From positions 2,531,001 through 2,595,000 of the forward strand of contig NZ_CP050177.1 of assembly GCF_011694815.1 (NCBI RefSeq): a DNA stretch of 64,000 nt. Reading direction: 5' to 3'. Positions 8,497 to 16,897 of this stretch are shown one piece after another. A program made the position numbers and the translations under genes. The DNA is from Streptomyces liangshanensis. GTDB taxonomy: Bacteria; Actinomycetota; Actinomycetes; Streptomycetales; Streptomycetaceae. Every line of letters begins with the position of its first letter. Within the stretch, counting starts at the first letter, position 1. The notes below the pieces were generated by a model that made no database searches, was not told the DNA's origin, and saw only the letters and a list, made by a program, of their open reading frames with translations.

Positions 8497-8892
8497 ATGC
8501 TCTCCCGCCTGTTTGCCCCCAAGGTGAAGGTCAGCGCCCACTGCGACCTCCCCTGCGGCGTGTACGACCCCGCCCAGGCCCGCATCGAAGCCGAGTCGGT
8601 CAAGGCCGTCCAGGAAAAGATGGCCGGCAACGACGACGCCCACTTCCAGGCCCGCGCGACGGTCATCAAGGAGCAGCGCGCCGAGCTCGCCAAGCACCAC
8701 GTGTCGGTGCTCTGGAGCGACTACTTCAAGCCGCCGCACTTCGAGAAGTACCCCGAGCTCCACCAGCTGGTCAACGACGCCCTGAAGGCCCTCTCGGCCG
8801 CCAAGGCCTCCACGGACCCGGCGACGGGCCAGAAGGCCCTGGACTACATCGCCCAGATCGACAAGATCTTCTGGGAGACCAAGAAGGCCTGA
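8497..8892 (+). CDS. sodN: Superoxide dismutase [Ni] precursor
   Basis: Dismutates superoxide in the cytosol as a hexamer with nickel in an N-terminal hook. The 131-residue precursor begins with a 14-residue leader (MLSRLFAPKVKVSA). It is followed directly by the nickel hook HCDLPCGVYDPAQAR: His1, Cys2 and Cys6 of the mature enzyme are residues 15, 16 and 20. The remainder is the four-helix bundle ending DYIAQIDKIFWETKKA. GAGGAAGG precedes the ATG. The maturation protease gene sodX is divergent next door. Nickel-dependent control through Nur is known for the system in S. coelicolor. Confidence 0.97.
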   Translation: MLSRLFAPKVKVSAHCDLPCGVYDPAQARIEAESVKAVQEKMAGNDDAHFQARATVIKEQRAELAKHHVSVLWSDYFKPPHFEKYPELHQLVNDALKALSAAKASTDPATGQKALDYIAQIDKIFWETKKA

Positions 8893-8915
8893 CCCCACCC
8901 ATGGTCACGCCGAAG

Positions 8916-8973
8916 AACCGCACCCGGCCCGCGGACCGCCGAAAACGGCGCTCCCAGCGGACCGGGTGCGGTT
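8916..8973 (+). terminator. Terminator after sodN
   Basis: Arms at 8916-8931 and 8958-8973 pair over 16 bp with one mismatch (AACCGCACCCGG and its complement at the ends). They are followed by the T-rich TGTCTTGTCT. Confidence 0.75.
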
Positions 8974-9046
8974 GTCTTGTCTCCACCCGGGCGCAGGCGC
9001 GCGGGTGCGCTGCGCGGGGCCCGTGCGTTGCGGGTGGGGTGGTGGG

Positions 9047-9745
9047 TCAGCCGGGGTGCCCGGTGATGGCCCGAAGGTGGTCGTGGAGGTAGGGGGCGTC
9101 GAGACGCGTGTCGGCGGCGCGGTCGCGTACGTCGGTGAGAAGCCAGCCCAGCAGCTCGGGGGTGGCGTCGTACTCGTCGTAGAAGCCCATGTGCAGGTCG
9201 GTGATCTCGGACTCGAACAGGACGTCGTCGACGAAGTCCGCCAAGTGCGCGTCGGCGGCGGGGGTGTTGGTCGCGGTCCATGTGTCCAGCCAGGGGCGCA
9301 GGCTGTGGGTGGTCACGGTGATGAGGCCGAGGGTGTTCCTGACGGGCACGGGGCTGGGGTAGGTGTGCAGCGTGTCCTGCCACCAGGCGGACCGGACGTC
9401 CCGTAGGGCCTCGCTCAAGGGCGGGTCCCAGTCCGTCCAGCCCGCCTGGAGCAGGTGGGAGGCGATGAGCTTCGCGTCGACGTGGAGCTTGCCGGTGACG
9501 AGGGGGCGGACGATGCGCGGGACGAGGCGGCGGTAGAGACGCGGGAAGTCGTCCCAGTGGGAGGGCACCTCTCCGGCGACCGCGGCGATCAGGTCGTCGG
9601 CTATGAGGTCCAGCGGACCGGAGAGTTCCGCGAGGTCCTGCTCGGCGTAGCAGAACGTGCATCCTGTGACGCGGAAGGGAGCTTCCGGGGCGAACGCGTG
9701 GTCCAGGGCATCGAGAGCTGCCATGAGCTGCTCGGAGCGAGACAT
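9047..9745 (-). CDS. Hypothetical protein
   Basis: I do not recognise this 232-residue protein. It is acidic and helix-rich, with no signal peptide or membrane segment. Near the N-terminus it has a C-T-F-C motif (VTGCTFCYAEQDLAELSG) that might bind metal as a pair. Trp-rich stretches follow (AGWTDWDPP, SAWWQDTLHTYP, LRPWLDTWTATN). It stands alone between sodN and the lysyl-oxidase-like gene, with no operon partner. GGCAGG upstream of the ATG is a plausible ribosome site. Confidence 0.75.
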   Translation of the reverse strand: MSRSEQLMAALDALDHAFAPEAPFRVTGCTFCYAEQDLAELSGPLDLIADDLIAAVAGEVPSHWDDFPRLYRRLVPRIVRPLVTGKLHVDAKLIASHLLQAGWTDWDPPLSEALRDVRSAWWQDTLHTYPSPVPVRNTLGLITVTTHSLRPWLDTWTATNTPAADAHLADFVDDVLFESEITDLHMGFYDEYDATPELLGWLLTDVRDRAADTRLDAPYLHDHLRAITGHPG

Positions 9746-9875
9746 GAAGACCTGCCGGGGGACTCCGTCCGGGCGACCGGCGAGGATCGCAGGCTATCAG
9801 GAGGGGGCCGAGCAGGGGCTGACGTCCTGCACCGGTCCGGGCGGGACGCTGCTCGCGCTCGACGCGCGCGACCGG

Positions 9876-9910
9876 CGGAAGGCCGCACCCGGGGTGGGGG
9901 CGGCCTTCCG
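9876..9910 (-). terminator. Terminator of the lysyl-oxidase-like gene
   Basis: Perfect 11-bp arms (9876-9886, CGGAAGGCCGC, and 9900-9910) just past the stop of the minus-strand gene. Confidence 0.65.
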
Positions 9911-9927
9911 TTGGGGGTTGGGGAGGG

Positions 9928-11658
9928 TCAGGGGGCTGTGATCAGGTCGATCGGGGGGACCGTTACCTTGCGGGCTCCTGTGGTGCCGGTCAGGATCACC
10001 TTGCGCAGCGCCACGTTGTTCTTCAGGTTCGTCTCGCGCAGGCGGTGTTCGGGGTTGGCGATGACCTCGATGTAGTACGTGCCGTTCTTCAGGTCGGTGA
10101 CGTCGAAGGACTGGCCGGGGCGGTACTGGGTGTACGTGTCACCGGAGCCCACGTCGAGGACCTCGCGTACCGAGATCGAGTTCTGCTGGCCGCAGGCGGT
10201 CGACAGGTCGGTGTTGTTGGGGTGCCAGTTGGCGTTCTTCACCGTGTAGTCGATGGCGTCCGTGTTGGCGAGGCAGAAGGCCTCCTTGCCGCTGCGTACG
10301 ATCTCGGACTTGTCGGCGCTCAGCAGGCGGTAGCTGGCGAAGTCGGTGAAGTGCCAGTGCTCGTGGCCGACGCGGGGGTCCCACTCCATCGTGCCGGTGG
10401 GGGTGTAGCCGACCTGCTTGCCCTTGGCGTCGTAGAAGTACTGGTACGCGTCCATCAACTCCTTGCCCGGGCTGCGGAATCCGTCCACGACCAGGGGCGC
10501 GGGGCCGGCGTTCCAGACGTTGGCGCTGAACACCATGTAGTCCTTGCCGGGTACGTCACCGTCCTCCCCGTCCGAGATGCCGATGTCCCAGGCCGGCAGC
10601 GAGCGGAGGTCGGGCTTCGGTACGTCGGGCACCTTCGCCGCGCCGGTCGGGCGCTTCGTGTTGGGCTTGAGGGCGGGCGCGATGCGCGAGCCGTCGGTGT
10701 GGCCGGGGCCGTCGCCCAGGTGCTTGAGGGCGCGCGGGCCGATCGCGTGGGGGCGGGCGGGCGGGGTGGGGGCGTCGGCTCCGCGGCCGTTGCTGTAGAC
10801 GTGGCCCGTGCCGGGCGTGGGGGCGGAGCCGGGGGCGGTGCCCATGCCGGCCATGTCGTGGCCGGCGCCCATGTTGCTCATGTCGTGCGCGGAGTGGGCG
10901 GAATGGGCGGCGGTCCCGGCGCGCTTCGCCGACCTCGCCGCCGCGCCCTCGCCGTCCTCCGAGATCGTCCGTACCGTCACCTTGATCGTCTGCGGCTTGT
11001 TCGCGATGCCCAGCAGGTCGCGGTACTTCTTCGCGACCGCCACCGTCGCCGTGTATCCGCCGGCCGGCAGGTCGACCGGCTCGGAGTAGTAGCCGTTGCT
11101 GGTGTTGGACGCCCAGCCCTTCTCCACGCCCCACACCGAACCGAGCGTGAACGGGTTCGTCGGGCAGCTCTCCGGATACTTCGAGGTGGCCGGGGCGTCG
11201 GGGCGGATGCGGCCGGACGCGTTGTTCGGGCAGAAGGTGTCGCTGGTCTTCAGGACCTGCTTGCCCGCCGCGTTCTTGACGGTCACCTCGACGAAGCCCT
11301 GCAGACCCGAGAAGTCCTTGACCAGCCCCGCGGGCAGCCGCTTCGTCCGGGTCTTACCGCCGTCCCGGATGATCTGGTCGGCGACCACGGGGGTCTTGTA
11401 CGACGCGCGCGTCACCTTGAACTCGAGGGGGGCGCCGTCGACGGTGACGTACGCGCCGAGGTCCAGGTAGACGCCCGGTTCGCCTTCCCACCGGTCGAGG
11501 GTCACGGTGGTGGAGGCGGCGATCAGGCTGATCCTGGGGCCTGCGGGCGCCGTCGCTCCGGCGACGGGCGCGGCGCCTGCCACGCCCGCCACGACGGCGA
11601 GGGCGGCGGAGGCGGCCAGCGCCGGCCGACCGAAACGATTTCGGTGATCTCTGGTCAT
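9928..11658 (-). CDS. Secreted lysyl-oxidase-family protein
   Basis: 576-residue precursor with a Sec-type signal peptide (MTRDHRNRFGRPALAAS plus an Ala/Val-rich core, cleavage near AGA-TAP). The C-terminal 200 residues match copper amine oxidases of the lysyl oxidase family. GHEHWHFTDFASYRL gives the HxHWH copper ligands, and the Lys in SGKEAFCLAN sits where animal enzymes have the lysine of the lysine-tyrosylquinone cofactor. N-terminal half: beta-rich domain of unknown role, then a His/Met-rich segment (HSAHDMSNMGAGHDMAGM) that may bind copper. Predicted to oxidise lysine or peptidyl-lysine outside the cell. GAGGAAC precedes the ATG at 11658; the open frame further upstream is not used. 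Confidence 0.85.
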   Translation of the reverse strand: MTRDHRNRFGRPALAASAALAVVAGVAGAAPVAGATAPAGPRISLIAASTTVTLDRWEGEPGVYLDLGAYVTVDGAPLEFKVTRASYKTPVVADQIIRDGGKTRTKRLPAGLVKDFSGLQGFVEVTVKNAAGKQVLKTSDTFCPNNASGRIRPDAPATSKYPESCPTNPFTLGSVWGVEKGWASNTSNGYYSEPVDLPAGGYTATVAVAKKYRDLLGIANKPQTIKVTVRTISEDGEGAAARSAKRAGTAAHSAHSAHDMSNMGAGHDMAGMGTAPGSAPTPGTGHVYSNGRGADAPTPPARPHAIGPRALKHLGDGPGHTDGSRIAPALKPNTKRPTGAAKVPDVPKPDLRSLPAWDIGISDGEDGDVPGKDYMVFSANVWNAGPAPLVVDGFRSPGKELMDAYQYFYDAKGKQVGYTPTGTMEWDPRVGHEHWHFTDFASYRLLSADKSEIVRSGKEAFCLANTDAIDYTVKNANWHPNNTDLSTACGQQNSISVREVLDVGSGDTYTQYRPGQSFDVTDLKNGTYYIEVIANPEHRLRETNLKNNVALRKVILTGTTGARKVTVPPIDLITAP

Positions 11659-11969
11659 CGGTTCCTCGTCTGCGAGTGCCACAGTGGCATCGGACCTGTG
11701 AACAACCTGTGAGAGCGAGGCCACGTCACCTCGGGTTGCCTGGCCCCCTCGAAAGTCACCCATCGTTGGCCGGAAGCGATTCTTTCGGCGCGGATCAAGC
11801 CATAGTTGGGCGGATCGGGGCAGATCAGTGGTGCGGGTGTGGTAATCGCAGGCGGGGGCGGGGGCGCGCGTACGAAGGCGCGGGTACGAGGGCAGGCGCG
11901 GGTACGAAGGCGGGCGCGGGCGCGCGTACGGAGGCCGGGGGTACGGGTACGGGGGACGTCGGCCGCCCC
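11659..11969. other. Intergenic region with degenerate GC-rich repeats
   Basis: 311 bp between two minus-strand genes. The left part should hold the promoter of the lysyl-oxidase-like gene. From about 11860 to 11960 the sequence is low-complexity, with imperfect copies of a GGCGCGGGTACGA-type unit. No gene or clear hairpin. Confidence 0.5.
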
Positions 11970-12368
11970 TCAGGGCACCTCCGCCACCGCCGTGATCTCC
12001 ACCAACTGCCCCTCGTACCCCAGACACGCCACGCCGAGCAGCGTCGACGTGTGCGGGCCCAGGTCGAGCCCGCTCGTACGGACGGAGTCCCAGACGAGAG
12101 AGAGATCCGCCCGGTCCGACGCGACCACGTACACGGTGGTGGCGACGACGTCGCCCAGTCCGCAGCCGAGCGCCTCCAGGGCCGTCGTCAGGTTCGCGAG
12201 CACCTGGCCGGTCTGGGCGGTGAGGTCGCCGGGGCCGACCAGTTCGCCGTCCTGGTCGAGCGGTACGGCCCCGGCCAGGAAGGCCAGGCGCCGGCCCGTC
12301 TCCACCACGGCCGCGTGCGCGTAGTCCGGTGGGGGGAACAGGCCCGGCACGGTCACGCGTCGCGACAC
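11970..12368 (-). CDS. RidA/YjgF-family protein
   Basis: 132-residue member of the YjgF/YER057c/UK114 family, normally trimeric imine/enamine deaminases. It has the usual core: FLAGAVPLDQDGELVGPGDLTAQTGQVLANLTTALEALG and the ending LVEITAVAEV. The Arg that binds the substrate carboxylate in RidA (VARLP in typical members) is replaced by Cys (GVACLG), so this is probably not a classical RidA. The GTG at 12368 has GAGGAG 8 nt upstream; another in-frame GTG at 12374 sits too close to it. Confidence 0.85.
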   Translation of the reverse strand: MSRRVTVPGLFPPPDYAHAAVVETGRRLAFLAGAVPLDQDGELVGPGDLTAQTGQVLANLTTALEALGCGLGDVVATTVYVVASDRADLSLVWDSVRTSGLDLGPHTSTLLGVACLGYEGQLVEITAVAEVP

Positions 12369-12469
12369 GTTCACATCTCCTCAGTTCGACAACCGACAAC
12401 TGACAAACCGACAACCCGACACACCAACAGACCGCCCCACCGGAACGGCGACAGGCACCGGGCCGTGGT

Positions 12470-13462
12470 CTAAGCCGCCGGCGCGTGGAGCCAGGGGCTC
12501 TTGTGGTGGGTCAGCCACTGGCGGTACCCCACCGCGCGCAGTGCCGCCTCCCGGTAGGCCGCCTCCAGGTCCGCGTACACCTCGTCCACCAAGGACCTTA
12601 TGCCCGCCGGGCGTTCGCCGCCCGCCGGCGCGGTCCCGGGGCGCGAGAACAACTGGAGGCGTACGGCCAGCGGGTCGTCCCGCAGCGGGCGGATCGCCAT
12701 GTCGTCCCGCGGGCCCGACGTGGGCTGGCAGGGGGCGACCGCCTCGCCGACCGCGATCAGCGTGGCCGCCGTGAGGTAATCGCCGTGCAGGACGGCGGGG
12801 TTGATGCCCGCCGCGACCAGGACCCGGCGCAAGCCGTCCCATTCGCCGTCCACCGTGGGGTCGACCACCCAGCGGTCCCCCGCCAGGTCGGCCAGTGCCA
12901 CCACCGGGCTCGCGGCGGCCGGGTGGTCGCGGGCCATGGAGACGAACTGAGGCTCCCGCTCGACCAGTACGCGCCGCTCCAGACCCTCCGGGACCGACAG
13001 CGGGCAGCCCTCCACCTCGTGCACGAACGCCACGTCCAGCCGCCCCGCCGCGACCATCCGCAGCAACACCGCCGCGGAGACGTCCATGTGGAGCGAGATG
13101 TCCGTACCGGGCAGCCGCCCCCTCAGCCGCCGCAGCCAGCCGCCGAGCGCCCGGCTCGCCGTCGAGCCGATCCGCAGCCGGGGGCCGCCCGCCAGGTCCG
13201 CGGCGGCCCGCGTCTCGGCGACGAGCGTCGCCATCCCGTCGACCAGGGGCCGGGCGCGGCTCAGCACCGAGTGGCCCAGCGGAGTGGGCCGACAGCCCGT
13301 GCGTTCGCGGGCGAACAGCTCCGCGCCGAGCGCGTTCTCGATCCGCCGCAACTGGGTCGTGAGCGACGGCTGGCTCATCCCCAGCTGCCGGGCGGCCTTG
13401 CGCAGACTGCCCGCTTCGGCGATGGCACACAGGGCGCGCAGATGCCTGACCTCCAGCTCCAT
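12470..13462 (-). CDS. LysR-family regulator, probable activator of the adjacent snapalysin gene
   Basis: 330 residues: N-terminal winged helix (MELEVRHLRALCAIAEAGSLRKAARQLGMSQPSLTTQLRRIE) and a periplasmic-binding-like effector domain. It is divergent from the snapalysin gene, the same arrangement as the known snpR/snpA pair of Streptomyces, in which the LysR protein activates the protease gene. The ATG at 13462 was chosen because the helix-turn-helix begins there and TACTCT lies 6 nt upstream (leaderless pattern). Effector unknown. Confidence 0.88.
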   Translation of the reverse strand: MELEVRHLRALCAIAEAGSLRKAARQLGMSQPSLTTQLRRIENALGAELFARERTGCRPTPLGHSVLSRARPLVDGMATLVAETRAAADLAGGPRLRIGSTASRALGGWLRRLRGRLPGTDISLHMDVSAAVLLRMVAAGRLDVAFVHEVEGCPLSVPEGLERRVLVEREPQFVSMARDHPAAASPVVALADLAGDRWVVDPTVDGEWDGLRRVLVAAGINPAVLHGDYLTAATLIAVGEAVAPCQPTSGPRDDMAIRPLRDDPLAVRLQLFSRPGTAPAGGERPAGIRSLVDEVYADLEAAYREAALRAVGYRQWLTHHKSPWLHAPAA

Positions 13463-13547
13463 TCCCGAAGAGTAGAGCGGGCTCCTGAGCCGCACCAGAC
13501 ACCCAAATCGCAGTAATCCGGAGCGCATTCGAAGAAAGCCAACCAGG

Positions 13548-13577
13548 GATATGCGCTGGTGCTATCGCCGATTGACA
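13548..13577 (+). promoter_or_regulatory. LysR-type box and -35 of the snapalysin promoter
   Basis: GATA-N11-TATC at 13548-13566 is a symmetric site of the T-N11-A class bound by LysR regulators. It ends 5 bp before TTGACA (13572-13577), the geometry of an activated promoter. I could not pick a convincing -10. Confidence 0.55.
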
Positions 13578-13652
13578 TCATCCGTCAGGAGGCGGACTCC
13601 CCGAGACTCTGCGGTACCGAACCCGTTCACCGGACGACTAGGAGCCCCCCAC

Positions 13653-14327
13653 ATGCGTCACGTCAGACACCCCAAGTCCGCTCTCTCCGCGATCGCCGGC
13701 CTCGGCCTGGCCCTCGCGACCGCGCTGGGCGCGGCACCCGCCTCCGCCGCGCCCGCCGACGCCGCCCCCACCGGCGTCCCGTCCGCGTCCTCGTACGCCG
13801 CGTACGAGGGCTCGAAGGCCGAGGCCGCCAACAACAAGGCCTTCTTCGACGCGGTCCTCAAGTCGGTCGCCGAGAAGCGCGCGGCGAACCCGGGCGCCGC
13901 CGTGGTGACCGTCGTCTACAACGCGTCGGCCGCGCCCCGCTTCCGCAGCCAGATAGCCAGCAGCGCGTCGATCTGGAACAGCGCCGTCAGCAACGTGAAG
14001 CTCCAGTCGGGCACCAACGCCGACTTCACGTACCGCGAGGGCAACGACCCGCGTGGCTCGTTCGCCAGCACCAACGGCCACGGAAGCGGCTACATCTTCC
14101 TCGACTACGCCCAGAACCAGCAGTACAACTCGACCCGCGTCACCGCGCACGAGACCGGGCACGTGCTCGGCCTCCCGGACCACTACAGCGGCCCGTGCAG
14201 CGAGCTGATGTCCGGCGGCGGGCCCGGCACGTCCTGCCAGAACGCCCAGCCGAACTCGGCCGAGCGCGCACGGGTGAACCAGCTGTGGGTGAACGGCCTC
14301 GCGGCCGCCGTGGCCAAGCTGTCCTGA
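13653..14327 (+). CDS. snpA: Snapalysin (small secreted zinc metalloprotease)
   Basis: 224-residue precursor with signal peptide ([16 protein letters not shown], hydrophobic Ala/Leu core, cleavage after ASA), a propeptide and the M7 protease domain. The zinc site is [11 protein letters not shown], the HExxHxxGxxD motif in which Asp is the third ligand. Cys pairs in [10 protein letters not shown] and PGTSCQNA likely form the disulfide. AGGAG 8 nt before the ATG at 13653. Degrades extracellular protein such as milk casein in known homologues. Confidence 0.94.
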   Translation: MRHVRHPKSALSAIAGLGLALATALGAAPASAAPADAAPTGVPSASSYAAYEGSKAEAANNKAFFDAVLKSVAEKRAANPGAAVVTVVYNASAAPRFRSQIASSASIWNSAVSNVKLQSGTNADFTYREGNDPRGSFASTNGHGSGYIFLDYAQNQQYNSTRVTAHETGHVLGLPDHYSGPCSELMSGGGPGTSCQNAQPNSAERARVNQLWVNGLAAAVAKLS

Positions 14328-14328
14328 A

Positions 14329-14360
14329 CCCCGGCACCCCGGCACCCCGGCACCCCGGCA
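14329..14360. repeat. Four tandem copies of an 8-bp unit
   Basis: CCCCGGCA repeated exactly four times immediately after the snapalysin stop codon; likely slippage-prone microsatellite. Confidence 0.85.
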
Positions 14361-14474
14361 CCACCGCTGACCGCCACCCCCCACCACCGCACGACACGCG
14401 CATGACAGCGCGGCTCCACAGGGGCGTCCCGAAGTGCACCACGGGGCGCCCCTTCCCCTTGGTAACGTCGTGCG

Positions 14475-15134
14475 GTGGATTTCAGTACGCATACCGGCGG
14501 GACGGACAGCGGCGGAACGCACCTCGTCCTGGCCGTCGAGGGCGACTTCACGACGCGGCTGACGGTACGGGCCGACCGGCCGGAACCCGCCGCCCGGCTG
14601 GCCGCCTGGGCCGGGGCCCAGGGGCTCGCCCTCACCCACGGGGTACGGGACCGGGGCCGCACGCCCTCCCGCCCGGTACTGACCCTGCGGGGTACGGGGA
14701 GCCTGGACGCCCAGCGGCGCGCGGCCGACCTGTGGGCGGGCCGGCTCGCGGAGACCGGGTTCCCGGTGATACGGACGACGATCGCGGCGGCCCCCTGGAA
14801 CGCGGGGGTGCCGGGCACCGACGCCGAGGCCGCCGCGCTCCCCGCGCACTGCCACTTCGCCCACCGGGTCACGCTGCGGCTGCGGATCCCGTACGACGCC
14901 CACCGGCTCGCCGCCGTCGCGGAGCGGCACGCCGCCCGGGTCTCGCGCACCGCCCGGCGGGTGCTGTCCGGCGGGGTCCAGGAGCGGTACGTGACCCAGC
15001 GCGCCTTCGCGGTGGGCCGCCCGTCGGCCCGCGCCCGGCTGGACGTGCTGCTCGACGCGCTGGCCGGGGCCGGCTTCCGCGCGGCCGACGTCGAGGAGGA
15101 GTTCGTCCTCCTCGACGACCTCCCGAGCGCGTAA
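14475..15134 (+). CDS. Hypothetical protein
   Basis: 219 residues, unknown function. Soluble, Arg/Ala-rich, no motif I recognise. The middle part (RLTVRADRPEPAARLAAWAGAQGLALTHGV, then FPVIRTTIAAAPWN) suggests alternating strands and helices. GTG at 14475 with TAACGT 6 nt upstream fits a leaderless start. No obvious operon partner. Codon usage is that of a real gene (strong third-position G/C). Confidence 0.7.
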   Translation: MDFSTHTGGTDSGGTHLVLAVEGDFTTRLTVRADRPEPAARLAAWAGAQGLALTHGVRDRGRTPSRPVLTLRGTGSLDAQRRAADLWAGRLAETGFPVIRTTIAAAPWNAGVPGTDAEAAALPAHCHFAHRVTLRLRIPYDAHRLAAVAERHAARVSRTARRVLSGGVQERYVTQRAFAVGRPSARARLDVLLDALAGAGFRAADVEEEFVLLDDLPSA

Positions 15135-15196
15135 GTCCCGGGCGCCTAGGGCCCGGGCACGTAACGCCGGAACGCGTCACGCCAGGGGCGCGTGGG

Positions 15197-15637
15197 TCAG
15201 GCTCCGACCAGCGGCCTGCCGCCCAGCTCCGTGTCCGTCGGCAGCTGCCGGCGGATGCGGCCGAGCGCCTCCTCGAACCCGCCCCCGGCGATGCCCGATT
15301 CGTACGCCGCCCCGCCGCACCGCAGCGTCAGGCTCAGCTCCGCGCGCCCGAGCGGGTCACCGGACGCCCGCTCGCCCAGCGCCAGCAGGCAGTTGAGCGT
15401 GGCCTGCTGCACGGCGCCGTCCGCGCTGACCGGCATCGGCATGTCCCACTCCATGACGCAGGAGGACAGCACCTCGCCCGCGCCGACGGGCTCCAGCGTG
15501 GCGAACTCCGTGCCCTCGTACTCAACTCCCCTGATGGTGGTGCGTACTTGCTGTCCGCCCGAGAGGATCGTGATCGCTTCCGCGCCCAGGCGGTCCCGGT
15601 ACCAACCTGCCCATGAATCCGTCGACTCCGCTGTCAT
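15197..15637 (-). CDS. Conserved hypothetical protein (possibly DUF6304)
   Basis: 146 residues, soluble, with a conserved central stretch (EWDMPMPVSADGAVQQATLNCLLALGE) that I recall from a Streptomyces family annotated DUF6304; role unknown. TACAGT lies 7 nt before the ATG at 15637, so the transcript is probably leaderless. It sits downstream of the prenyl synthase gene in the same direction, 62 bp apart, but may have its own promoter. Confidence 0.7.
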   Translation of the reverse strand: MTAESTDSWAGWYRDRLGAEAITILSGGQQVRTTIRGVEYEGTEFATLEPVGAGEVLSSCVMEWDMPMPVSADGAVQQATLNCLLALGERASGDPLGRAELSLTLRCGGAAYESGIAGGGFEEALGRIRRQLPTDTELGGRPLVGA

Positions 15638-15699
15638 GGCGCGGACTGTAGCGGTAAGGGATCTTCCCGCGCAGCGTGGGTCACCGCTCCCGCCGCCCC

Positions 15700-16740
15700 T
15701 CAGCGCGTCCGGCGTGTCACGAACTCCGCCAGCGCCAGCAGATCGCCCGCCGCGGTGAGGTCGGGCACCGCCCGCGACAGCTGCTGTACGGCCCTGGCCA
15801 TCCGGTCGGCCGCCTGGACCTGCGCCCAGTCGCGCCCGCCGGCCCGCTCCACCGCGTCCGCCGCCCGGCGGATCGCGGCGCCGTCCATCGGCGACCGGTA
15901 CAGCTCGGCCAGCTCCTCCGCCGCCGGGGTCCCGGAGGCGAGCGCCGCGACCACCGGCAGGGACTTCTTGTGCGCGGCGAGGTCCGCGCCGGCCGGCTTG
16001 CCCGTGGTGTCGGGGTCCCCCCAGATCCCGATCAGGTCGTCGATCAGCTGGAACGCGAGGCCCGCCTCCCGCCCGAAGGCGTCCATCGCGGCGATCTCCT
16101 CGTCGTCCGCGCCCGCGTAGAGCGCCCCCAAAGCGCACGAACTGCCCAGCAGCGCGCCGGTCTTGGCCATCGCCATGGCCACGCACTCGTCCAACGAGAC
16201 CTCGTCGGGCGCCCGCTGCTCGAACGCGCAGTCCGCCTGCTGCCCCGCGCACAGCTCGATGACGCACGCGGCGAGCCGGGCCGAGGCCGCGCCCGACGCC
16301 GGATGCGGGTCCTCGGCCAGCAGCCGCAGGGCGAGGGCCATCATCGCGTCGCCCGCGATGATGGCGGCCGGGGTGCCGAAGACCGTCCAGGCGGTGGCAC
16401 GGTGCCGCCGGGTGGGGTCCTCGTCGATGACGTCGTCGTGCAGCAGCGTGAAGTTGTGGGCCAGTTCGACGGCGACGGCCGCCCGGACGGCGTGCAGCGG
16501 TTCCCCGCCGAGCGCCCGGGCCGAGGCGAGCACGAGGGCGGGCCTGATGGCCTTGCCCGCCCGCCCCGAGGCCGGGGTGCCGTCGGCGTGCTCCCAGCCG
16601 AAGTGGTACATCGCGACACGGCGTATGGAGTCCGGCAACGACTCGACCGTGGAACGCAGTTCGGGTTGGACGGTGGTGCGGGTGCGGTCCAGGAGGGCTA
16701 CCGCCTCGTGGCCCTCGGTGGCGGCATCCGTGCTGGTCAT
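15700..16740 (-). CDS. Polyprenyl diphosphate synthase, probable encapsulin cargo
   Basis: Trans-isoprenyl diphosphate synthase of 346 residues, which condenses isopentenyl diphosphate with an allylic diphosphate. Both aspartate-rich motifs are intact: DDVIDED at residues 102-108 and DDLIGIWGD at 234-242, with GKAIRP at 63-68. The position two residues before the first motif (LLHDD) lacks a bulky aromatic, so a C20 or longer product is possible. It lies 157 bp downstream of a family 2B encapsulin shell gene in the same direction, a pairing known from genome surveys in which the synthase is the enclosed cargo. Alternative in-frame GTG starts upstream would add about 4-9 residues. Confidence 0.88.
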   Translation of the reverse strand: MTSTDAATEGHEAVALLDRTRTTVQPELRSTVESLPDSIRRVAMYHFGWEHADGTPASGRAGKAIRPALVLASARALGGEPLHAVRAAVAVELAHNFTLLHDDVIDEDPTRRHRATAWTVFGTPAAIIAGDAMMALALRLLAEDPHPASGAASARLAACVIELCAGQQADCAFEQRAPDEVSLDECVAMAMAKTGALLGSSCALGALYAGADDEEIAAMDAFGREAGLAFQLIDDLIGIWGDPDTTGKPAGADLAAHKKSLPVVAALASGTPAAEELAELYRSPMDGAAIRRAADAVERAGGRDWAQVQAADRMARAVQQLSRAVPDLTAAGDLLALAEFVTRRTR

Positions 16741-16897
16741 GCTCGTGGTCACTTCCTCTGTCACTGTGTCGGACCAGGGGTGCGGGTGCCGGGAGGGGAC
16801 CGGGGGAGGGTGGTCCGTGTGCCGGGCTCGTACGCGCCCGGCGCACGGACCGCCCCTCCCCCGGGCCGGCGCGGGGCCGGCCCCTCCGGCCGGCGGA

